NCBI GenBank assembly: GCA_964511065.1
Contig: CAZEEG010000013.1
Span: 5,208-69,207, forward strand
From: CALBRZ01 sp964511065
GTDB lineage: Bacteria; Planctomycetota; Planctomycetia; Pirellulales; S012-138
Length of the DNA: 64,000 bases
Direction of reading: 5' to 3'
In this document: positions 37,801 through 44,122 of the stretch, piece by piece
Numbering within the stretch: the stretch's first letter is position 1
Layout of the letters: every line of letters begins with the position of its first letter
Position numbers and translations under genes: made by a program
Notes under the pieces: model-generated
The model's database searches: none
Told to the model about the DNA's origin: nothing
What the model saw: only the letters and a program-made list of their open reading frames with translations

Positions 37801-38839
37801 CTTCGGCGTGGTGCCGCAACCGCAGCCCCGTATAGTTCGTAAGCATGTTGGCACAATCGTGCAAAACGCCAGGGCTCGGTTGGTTGCCGAACCTCGCCAC
37901 GAACGCCAGATCGTAATCCCGCGAAGTCGCCGGGTCCCCGTTGGGCAACGCCACGCAAGCCAAGGTTTGCCACCTTGGCGATGCGGTTGTGGGAGGGGGG
38001 GCGTCCTCCGGTCCGGCACCGGCCGCGGCGGCATCCTCCCCGTTGCTGACGCTGGTTACCAGCGACGGCACCAAGCCTTGCGAAATCAAGTCACCCCAGC
38101 GGCCAGCCCGGCCGAAGTTGTAGACCGTCACAGCGACGGCGTCGGCCGGCAGGTATTCCAGCAGCCAGTCTTCGCCCAATTCTGCAGAGGCCGACTGGGC
38201 AGCCTGGCGATTGTCTCCAGAGCCTGAGGCTGAAGGCTCCGCAGGGTTGGCGGGGTTGGTCGAATTGGCCGGATCGCTCGCACCTGATGGATTGGCAGGA
38301 GTCGCGGGGTTGGCAGGATCAGCCTGGTTCGCCAGGGCCACTGGAGGCGGCGCATCGCTGCTTGTGAGGAACCACACCCCGGTCAGACCGCCGGCCAGAA
38401 CGACGAACCCCACCACGCCCAGAATCACCATCGTCTTGGGCGATATGCCGGAACTGCGCGAACCGCTCGACGCACCCGCGAATGCGGCCGGGGCGCCACC
38501 AAAACCACTCGGGGCGCCGCCAAAACCGCCCGGGGCGCCGCCAAGTCCAGCGGGCGCTCCACCAATACCGCCGGGGGCGCCACCTAAACCGCCAAATCCG
38601 CCCGGGGCTTGAGCGCCGCCAGGAGTACCACCGCCGAGCATGTTGCCCCACAGGTCGCCGCCTGCTGCCGCGGCGTCCACCGGTATTCCGCTTTCCATCG
38701 GCTGCGGTGCGCTTGGGCCGGGTTGCTCGGCCGGGACCACGAGTGGGTTGCCGCAGTTAGGGCATTTCACCTTCTTGCCGGCAAGATGATCGGGTGCCTT
38801 GAAGCGCTTTCCGCACGAACAGCCCACCACAATAGGCAT
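34820..38839 (-). CDS. Large membrane protein: zinc ribbon, DUF1559-like part, collagen-like repeats, duplicated OB-like modules
   Basis: A 1339-residue planctomycete-type protein. C7, C9, C26 and C29 form a zinc ribbon, a Gly/Ala/Pro-rich segment with GGAPGG repeats covers about 70-125, and one membrane helix is at about 135-159, followed by an Asn-Pro-Ala repeat linker. About 535-600 resembles the DUF1559 piece (GTPLMSWRVTLLPYLGYSEE, DEPWDSEHNAAIL). Residues about 635-693 are collagen-like Gly-X-Y triplets (GPGIPLGPGAPGGPGMP). The C-terminus contains a ~255-residue unit in two copies, starting near 840 and 1095. Each has two OB-fold-like modules (GKWVRVTGVL then KYLVLEGVVES; GKWIRITGVL then QHLILEGVLAS). 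The bulk should be extracytoplasmic. No enzyme motif was found; a ligand-binding or structural role is inferred. Confidence 0.8.
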   Translation of the reverse strand: MPIVVGCSCGKRFKAPDHLAGKKVKCPNCGNPLVVPAEQPGPSAPQPMESGIPVDAAAAGGDLWGNMLGGGTPGGAQAPGGFGGLGGAPGGIGGAPAGLGGAPGGFGGAPSGFGGAPAAFAGASSGSRSSGISPKTMVILGVVGFVVLAGGLTGVWFLTSSDAPPPVALANQADPANPATPANPSGASDPANSTNPANPAEPSASGSGDNRQAAQSASAELGEDWLLEYLPADAVAVTVYNFGRAGRWGDLISQGLVPSLVTSVSNGEDAAAAGAGPEDAPPPTTASPRWQTLACVALPNGDPATSRDYDLAFVARFGNQPSPGVLHDCANMLTNYTGLRLRHHAEGTVAWFTFSDAIAQRLRAGGDDSPLAQRLREVGGHSFVHISLTPSSVREQLQTATSGPSTALLTPVLQQCQAVILTADVGQAFKAEAVFEPADSTQLDQTQAAVQSLVERLKQRASGSSDTQAIVSLDTLAQRFATTVVRAGNIARDERAVILRWEANPELAQLLAGQGANVLQRLVHANVASRRPVKLQEMLTAFTTHMSHQGQIPKNFSTSDGTPLMSWRVTLLPYLGYSEEFGQLRKDEPWDSEHNAAILNSLPPRLFAANPATPDGHADILAVTGKPGLGFLSLGDRSAGPNRPAGPGEPTGPGQPAGPGRPPGADVPGGPGIPLGPGAPGGPGMPMGPGAPTGPGLVADALFTMVVAVEVSPQQSVPWAKPEDYRWDPANPSQGLGPADSSDFLAVFGDSRILSIPKQSPAPGLEVIFASNRRGLIMPEGATLVVPQGNQDLRPYVWMFSGYKGLTETRDPLAALPDTPHSQLPDKPVSPAPARPTREQLPNADFTVTAEAFHREYQQDQAAHAQKYRGKWVRVTGVLGEYQPPPTDEAQVEYLLQVTPGTAVEAANVACGLADLEQWSRVLPGQTVELIGQGGGGSFAGPALSDCHIVNATGQGPPRMSVDELVRAMEQEPLETPIKYENKYLVLEGVVESIEQDKFGFPKRGLKSPTQYKVFFNGRNPDPLTPRDLKVGERVVVIGKVLTFFDMHVSLDFGGVLARPDAPGQQPGGGQPAAGSTSGTSSAVPATVRPTQELLRNAEATVTAKNFYLQYKSNPETYDQKYNGKWIRITGVLRNYKSESGRPLEAWLEATTQAGVDKTRITCQLAHFQHWVHVLPGQQVEFLGKVEESAESGPVVGLCYIVEASGEGPPRMTVDDFVAEITKNRAAARKKYEGQHLILEGVLASLERDPNGVEGRGLKSPPQCQLYWVGHAIDPTATIQLEVGQPVVIMGRISFQQNRVFVVQAGLIPPNPDQAATPPAVDASGAPPVPDIRPTNSNF

Positions 38840-38934
38840 GGGAAGAACCCTCTGAAATGGTACCCCTGCACTCGCACCGCTGTGGAGCGACTGAACGGGG
38901 CGTCGTGCAGACAGCGAACCTGCCAGAACGGCAT

Positions 38935-39555
38935 CTAGTTTCGCCGCCGCTCGCGCACGTACCGCACCAGGCAGCCCACGGCCACGGTTTCGGCCGTCTT
39001 TGGCTTTTCACCGGCCAGGGCGGCCTGCACGGCCTCTTCCACGTATTTGACCTTGATCATGTCGCCCGAGGGATTGTCGTCCATCGCGCCCATATAAATG
39101 ACCTTACGATCCCGATCCAGCACGAAGAACTCGGGCGTGAACGTGGCCCCAAAATCCTTGGCAATCTTCTGCGATTCGTCGTACAGGTAGGGAAAGTTGT
39201 AGCCGTATTTTTCTGCACGGTCCTGCATGTCTTTCAGGCGGTCGCCCGGCACCCGATTGACGTTGATCGCCACCAGGGCCACCTTGCCCTCGGGGCCGCA
39301 ATAGTCCTTGGCGAACTGGATCAAGCGTTTTTCGTAATCCAGGGCATAAGGGCACGTGTTGCAGGTGAACACCACGACCACGACCTGCTTGTCCTTGAGG
39401 TCGGCCAGCGAGTGCGCTTTGCCGTCCACGCCCGGCAGCTTGTTCCACGCGGGTGCGGTATCGCCGATGTCGAGAACCGGGTTGTACTTGCCTGCCTGGG
39501 CCGCGGTTGCCGCTGTTATCCACAAGGCCAAGGTACAGAGGGTCCGCAGCATCAT
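38935..39555 (-). CDS. Exported redoxin (AhpC/TSA or thioredoxin-like)
   Basis: A 206-residue thioredoxin-fold protein with a signal peptide (MMLRTLCTLALWITAATAAQ, cleavage after AQA). The redox motif is FTCNTCPYA with C65 and C68. The family landmarks GDTAPAWNKLPGVDG near the start and the cis-proline TPEFFVLD are present. It probably reduces or repairs disulfides or peroxides outside the cytoplasm. Two adjacent ATGs start the frame, with AGGAG upstream. It follows the large zinc-ribbon protein gene in space but is transcribed first (same strand, 95 bases between), so co-transcription is possible. Confidence 0.87.
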   Translation of the reverse strand: MMLRTLCTLALWITAATAAQAGKYNPVLDIGDTAPAWNKLPGVDGKAHSLADLKDKQVVVVVFTCNTCPYALDYEKRLIQFAKDYCGPEGKVALVAINVNRVPGDRLKDMQDRAEKYGYNFPYLYDESQKIAKDFGATFTPEFFVLDRDRKVIYMGAMDDNPSGDMIKVKYVEEAVQAALAGEKPKTAETVAVGCLVRYVRERRRN

Positions 39556-39699
39556 GGTGAACTATCTCCTGCATTGATGCGGAAGAAGGTGCCGGAATTT
39601 CGAAGGCGACATGGCAGGGGCACAAGCTGGCAAACCCACCCTAACAGGGTGCCCCCCAGTGGTCAACGAAGTAGCTGGCCGACGGTTTCCTCTCGGCCG

Positions 39700-40464
39700 T
39701 TACTCCGGTTCCTTAGGCCAGATTTGCAGCACGACGTTCTCGACATAGCTACCGGGCGTCTTGTACACCGCTGCCCTCCGCAGGTTCAGCGGCGCCAGCA
39801 GGTTGCGTTGCCGGGCGACTCTCCGCTCTTCCACCCAGGCTGGCCCCTTGATCGCCAGCAATCGTCCAAACTGATCCCAGTGCGGAGCCAGCCATGTGAG
39901 CAGCTTTTCCAGCCGCGCCACGGCGCGGACCACAATTGTATCGAACCGTTTTCCTCGCCGGCCTTTGCGCCCGCTGGAACGCGACTCGGCCTTAAGTAGG
40001 GCTTCTCCCCGGGCGTGTTCTACCCGAACCGGTACCTGGAGCGCTTTCACAATGTCTTGAACGGCCAGGGCCTTCTTGGCGACCGATTCGCTGAGGGTCA
40101 CGTGCAGATCGGGCCGCACGATGGCCAGGATGATGCCCGGTACGCCGCCGCCGGTTCCAAAGTCCAATATGTGTTCGCCCTGCTCCAGCAGATCGGCCAC
40201 GGCCAGACTATCGACCACGTCGCGTGTGGCAAAACGGTCGTAGTCGGTATGCCGGGTGAGGTTCAGTTTTTGATTCCAGTCCCAAAGCAACTGGCAGTAC
40301 TGCTCCAGTTGGGCGACTTGCTCGTCGGTAAGTGTCACCGCGCATCGGGCAAGGGCTTCGTGGAGCGTGCCCGATGCCCCCTCGGCGGCATCAGCCGCGG
40401 GGGCATGGGCGGTGTCGTCGGTGTGTTCGTCGGTAGAGTCAAAAGGTGATTCGTCGGCGGCCAT
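39700..40464 (-). CDS. rsmG: 16S rRNA (guanine527-N7) methyltransferase RsmG
   Basis: A 254-residue SAM-dependent methyltransferase (GidB family), acting on G527 of 16S rRNA. The SAM-binding loop is ILDFGTGGGVPGIILA at 99-114, and the family helix WNQKLNLTRHTDYDRFATR at 63-81 is intact. There is an acidic, low-complexity N-terminal extension of about 30 residues (many Asp, Ala, Glu) and an Arg/Lys/Gly-rich insert (SSGRKGRRGKRF) near 168, compared with typical RsmG of about 210 residues. It lies next to a repeated promoter-like element at 40561-40672. Confidence 0.93.
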   Translation of the reverse strand: MAADESPFDSTDEHTDDTAHAPAADAAEGASGTLHEALARCAVTLTDEQVAQLEQYCQLLWDWNQKLNLTRHTDYDRFATRDVVDSLAVADLLEQGEHILDFGTGGGVPGIILAIVRPDLHVTLSESVAKKALAVQDIVKALQVPVRVEHARGEALLKAESRSSGRKGRRGKRFDTIVVRAVARLEKLLTWLAPHWDQFGRLLAIKGPAWVEERRVARQRNLLAPLNLRRAAVYKTPGSYVENVVLQIWPKEPE

Positions 40465-40560
40465 GCGAGCGGGGCGTGGGATCCATTGGGAGAAAGCGCG
40501 GCGGCAAAGGCAGACCGCGACAAAACAAGGCCAGGGAAACGCAGCGGGGAAGTTTTAGCG

Positions 40561-40672
40561 GAAATTCATGGTGCCGGTGAGGGCCATTATACGTGCGCCA
40601 CCCACTGGCCAATCGCCTGCTAACCGCCGCCGGAAATTCATGGGGCCGGCGAGGTCCGTTTAACGTGCGCCA
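40561..40672. repeat. Imperfect direct repeat (two 40-base copies, 72-base period)
   Basis: Copies at 40561-40600 and 40633-40672 match at 34 of 40 positions. Both begin with GAAATTCATGG and end with ACGTGCGCCA. They lie upstream of rsmG; the copy nearer the gene contains the perfect -10 described next. Confidence 0.85.
40586..40612 (-). promoter_or_regulatory. Candidate rsmG promoter
   Basis: On the minus strand TATAAT (40591-40586) is a perfect -10. TTGGCC (40612-40607) could serve as -35 with a 15-base spacer, which is short. The corresponding bases in the second repeat copy (TTAAAC) are less good. The leader to rsmG would be about 115 bases. Confidence 0.4.
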
Positions 40673-40762
40673 TGCCACAGGGCTATCCAGCCGTACCGTT
40701 GGCTGGCGCCACCCGCCGGGTCAGCGCTGGCGAATCCACCAGCCTCTGGGGTTCGCCGGCAA

Positions 40763-43700
40763 TCAATCAACGTACCGAAAATCGAGCGATGCCCATAGTG
40801 CCTGATAGAACCGTGTCCACTGGTCGAGACGCTCCGCGGACAGGTCCGCCGACTTTTCTGGCAATGCCGGTGCCTTTTCCACCGCTTCCAGGTATTGCCG
40901 GCTCAACTCGCGCTCCGCGGAGCTGGGAAGCCTCCCCAGCGATTGCTCATACGCAAGGTCGATCCGCTGGCCAAGCGATAGCCCCGGTTGCTGAAGGATT
41001 GCCCGGGCGGCTGCTTCGGCTTCCTGCATCACAAATGGGCTATTCATCAGCAGCAGGGCCTGGGTGCTGCGGGTGCTGACATTGCGCTGGCCCTGCACGA
41101 TGTTGGGGTCGGCCATGTCGAACACTTCCAGCAAATCGAGTAGCGTGTTGCGGAAGACAGGCAGGTACACGGTCCGGCGAGGCTCGCGGAATTCATAGCC
41201 CAATTCGCTCCGCGTGCCGGGGCGGATCGTGGCGCCGCCGACACTGCGATCCAGCCTGCCCGAGATAAACAGCATGGTATCGCGGAGGGCTTCACCCTCG
41301 AGGCGGCGGCGGTTCTGGTGGCTCAACAACCGGTTCTCCGGGTCAACCCGCAGCGCATCCTCGCTCGCCTGGCTGCTCGCCTGGTATGCCTGGGTCAGCA
41401 TGATCGTACGGATCAGTTGCTTCACCGACCAGCCGTTCTGGATGAACTCGGTGGCCAGGAAATCGAGCAACTCGGGATGGCTGGGCGTCTCGCCCGTGGT
41501 GCCGAAGTTGTCCACGCTTCGCACCAGCCCCTGTCCGAACAGATGTTGCCACACACGGTTGGCCATCACCCGGGCCGGAAGCGGGTTGTCAGTCGAGGTG
41601 ATCCATTGGGCCAGTTGCAACCGGCCGCTTTGATCCTCGGGAATAGCGACTTGCGAACCCGGCAGAACCTGCAGGAATCCTCGCGGCACGATCGGCCCCA
41701 GCTTGTGGACATTGCCGCGGATGCACAGGTGATAGTCGCCTGGCTGGGCTTCATCTTGAACGCCCATCGCCTTGGGAACTTCCGGGGCCGCGCGGTCCAT
41801 CGCAGCCAATTCGCCTTGCAGCTTCTTGACTTCCTGGTTCGCAGCATCCAACTGCTTGCGAAGGGGAACGGCCGCCTGTTCCGCCTTGGCGCGTGCCTCG
41901 GCCTGGGCAGCGGTTGTGTCTGCCGCATCGCCCTGCGGGATAAACTGCGCGGCGTCGGCAATCACGTGGGCGGTTGTGCCCTGGTTGGAAATGGTCACGC
42001 TGCCGCCTTCGGCAGCAAACCGGAAGGTGCCCACCGAAACAAATTGGCCGTCGGCCGCCGGTGGTTTTGTCTGGTCGATGGTGACCGTGGTTTCACCTTC
42101 CGCGTGGGCGATGATCACGGGCACGCTCGGCGCCCGATTGGTGCTGGGCGTGTACGACAGCCGAACTTCGTACATGCCGGGCCGAGGCAACTTTGGCCGG
42201 TAGATCACCCGCTTGGTTCCCTTGCCGCTGGCCCCGTCGTGCAGGTAATCGGCACCGACAAACGGCCGGTTGAAACTCGATGCCTGCCACGCGCCCACCA
42301 CCTCGGCCTGGTCGGTATCCAGCACGATGCCCTGCAGCGGCCCATCGGGCGATAGCAGCTTGAGTTCGCTCTCAAGCTGCCGGACCTGCTTCTGGGCCGC
42401 GGCCAGCGCAGCGGCTACTTTTGCCCGCAGGGCCTGATGCTGCTCGACCGCGGCGGCCTGCTCTGGCGCCATCGGCAGCGACTGCTCGACCCAGCCAGAA
42501 ACATTGCCCGGCGTGAGCGACTTGGTGCTGCGGAAGATACCGGCCAGGGCGTAGTAATCGCGGGTAGGGATGGGGTCGAACTTATGATCGTGGCAGCGGG
42601 CGCAGGAGACGGTCAGCGCCAGCAGCGCCTTGGAGACCGCGTCGATCTGCTCATCGATCACATCCATCCGCAGCAATTCCTTATCCTGGGTTTCGTAGTT
42701 GTGCGGCCCCAATATCAGGAAACCCAGCGCCGCCAGATTCTCGGTTTGCTCTTGCGGAGTTTCATAAGGCAACAGATCGCCGGCAATCTGCTCGAGGATG
42801 AATCGGTCGTACGGCTTGTCGGCGTTCCACGAACGGATCACGTAATCGCGATAGCGCCACGCGTTGGGGAACAGCAGCGTCCGCCCGCCGCCGCTGCTCT
42901 CGGCAAAGCGGGCCACGTCGAGCCAGTGCCGCCCCCACCGCTCACCAAAATGGGGCGAAGCCAGCAGGTGATCGACCAGCCGGGCAAATGCATCCGGCCG
43001 CTTATCCGCCAGAAAGGCCTCGATCTCCTCCCGCGTGGGCGGAAGGCCGATCAGGTCGAAATAAGCTCGGCGAATCAACGTGCGGCGGTCGGCGCGGGGG
43101 GCCGGTTGCAGGCCCGAAGCGTCCATGACCGCAAACAGGTAGCGGTCGATCTCACCCGCCGACCAGTCATCGTGCGGTAACCGTGGAGCGGGCGTTGGCT
43201 CCAGCGGCCGGAACGCCCAAAACTGCCGCCCAGCTTCCAGGTCGATTTCCGGGGCACTCGCAAGTGCCTTGCCATCGCGCGGATCGACCGCGCCATCGGC
43301 AATCCACTTCTCGAAATCGGCAATCACAGCCGCGGGCAGTTTGCCCTCGGGGGGCATCTCGAAGGTCTCAAACCGCAACGCCCCGATGAGCGAGCTTTCC
43401 TCCGGCTTGCCGGGCACCACGGCCGGGCCAGAATCCCCGCCGCGCCGCGTGCCTTCCCTGGTGTCGAGCAGCAGGTTGGCTTGCAGCGGCCGCGCCTCCT
43501 GCGAGTGGCACCGATAACAATGCTGAGCCAACACGGGCCGAATCTTCTTTTCGAAGAACTCGAGTTTCGCCGGATCGGCCTCTTGGTTGGATGGCCGCGC
43601 TGCCGCCTGGGCCGGGGTCGTCACCTCGGTGCCATCGCCGGGCGTTCCTTCGGCCGCAGGCAAACGGACTGCCATCACAGCGGCCGCCAGCGAAGATGCC

Positions 43701-43831
43701 AACAGCACGCACAACCAGCAGCACAGCGTGACGCCGCGCCGCCCCGAACCATTGTTCCGGCCCGCAGCCGCCTCGCGGCAACGTTCACTCGAACCGAGGG
43801 AGCGGGAAGTTGGGCGGTGCAATCCGAACAT
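40763..43831 (-). CDS. PSCyt1-DUF1549-DUF1553 (planctomycete cytochrome-type) protein
   Basis: A 1022-residue exported protein typical of Planctomycetota. It has an N-terminal membrane/signal segment (about 33-55) after an Arg-rich start. The PSCyt1 domain contains the haem-binding motif HCYRCHS at about 104-110, and DUF1549 (PSCyt2) contains SCARCHDHKFDPIP. A middle region combines a coiled coil (AALAAAQKQVRQLESELKLL) with a golvesin/Xly-like beta domain (YEVRLSYTPSTNRAPSVPVI ... AAQFIP). The C-terminal DUF1553 (PSD1) domain has RVMANRVWQHLFGQGLVRS and YLPVFRNTLLDLLEVFD. Such proteins often stand beside DUF1501 proteins and sulfatases and may act in extracellular polysaccharide breakdown, but their reaction is unknown. 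AGGAG precedes the ATG. A possible minus-strand -10 (TAGAAT, 43912-43907) lies about 75 bases upstream. Confidence 0.93.
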   Translation of the reverse strand: MFGLHRPTSRSLGSSERCREAAAGRNNGSGRRGVTLCCWLCVLLASSLAAAVMAVRLPAAEGTPGDGTEVTTPAQAAARPSNQEADPAKLEFFEKKIRPVLAQHCYRCHSQEARPLQANLLLDTREGTRRGGDSGPAVVPGKPEESSLIGALRFETFEMPPEGKLPAAVIADFEKWIADGAVDPRDGKALASAPEIDLEAGRQFWAFRPLEPTPAPRLPHDDWSAGEIDRYLFAVMDASGLQPAPRADRRTLIRRAYFDLIGLPPTREEIEAFLADKRPDAFARLVDHLLASPHFGERWGRHWLDVARFAESSGGGRTLLFPNAWRYRDYVIRSWNADKPYDRFILEQIAGDLLPYETPQEQTENLAALGFLILGPHNYETQDKELLRMDVIDEQIDAVSKALLALTVSCARCHDHKFDPIPTRDYYALAGIFRSTKSLTPGNVSGWVEQSLPMAPEQAAAVEQHQALRAKVAAALAAAQKQVRQLESELKLLSPDGPLQGIVLDTDQAEVVGAWQASSFNRPFVGADYLHDGASGKGTKRVIYRPKLPRPGMYEVRLSYTPSTNRAPSVPVIIAHAEGETTVTIDQTKPPAADGQFVSVGTFRFAAEGGSVTISNQGTTAHVIADAAQFIPQGDAADTTAAQAEARAKAEQAAVPLRKQLDAANQEVKKLQGELAAMDRAAPEVPKAMGVQDEAQPGDYHLCIRGNVHKLGPIVPRGFLQVLPGSQVAIPEDQSGRLQLAQWITSTDNPLPARVMANRVWQHLFGQGLVRSVDNFGTTGETPSHPELLDFLATEFIQNGWSVKQLIRTIMLTQAYQASSQASEDALRVDPENRLLSHQNRRRLEGEALRDTMLFISGRLDRSVGGATIRPGTRSELGYEFREPRRTVYLPVFRNTLLDLLEVFDMADPNIVQGQRNVSTRSTQALLLMNSPFVMQEAEAAARAILQQPGLSLGQRIDLAYEQSLGRLPSSAERELSRQYLEAVEKAPALPEKSADLSAERLDQWTRFYQALWASLDFRYVD

Positions 43832-44122
43832 ACTTGCTCCTCGCAGCGGCAGGGGGTGCCTGGTGGGTGGGCGGAATACAGGCCACCGGTATGAACCTGG
43901 CTGCCCATTCTAGCGTTTTTTGACTACTTCGCAGAAAATGTCCACTTCATTTCATATCGTTCCAGCCGAGCACGGTTGATTCTGCCGGAAAACGCAGCGC
44001 CAACAGCACGGCCTGCTCGATCGGGGGGCAACTTTCCATGGACGCTGGTCGCAACGTTCAGGAATTTTGCAATCGGCCGCTCGTGGATTGGTCCCTCGCC
44101 ATCGCCCGGTGCATTTAGGCGT

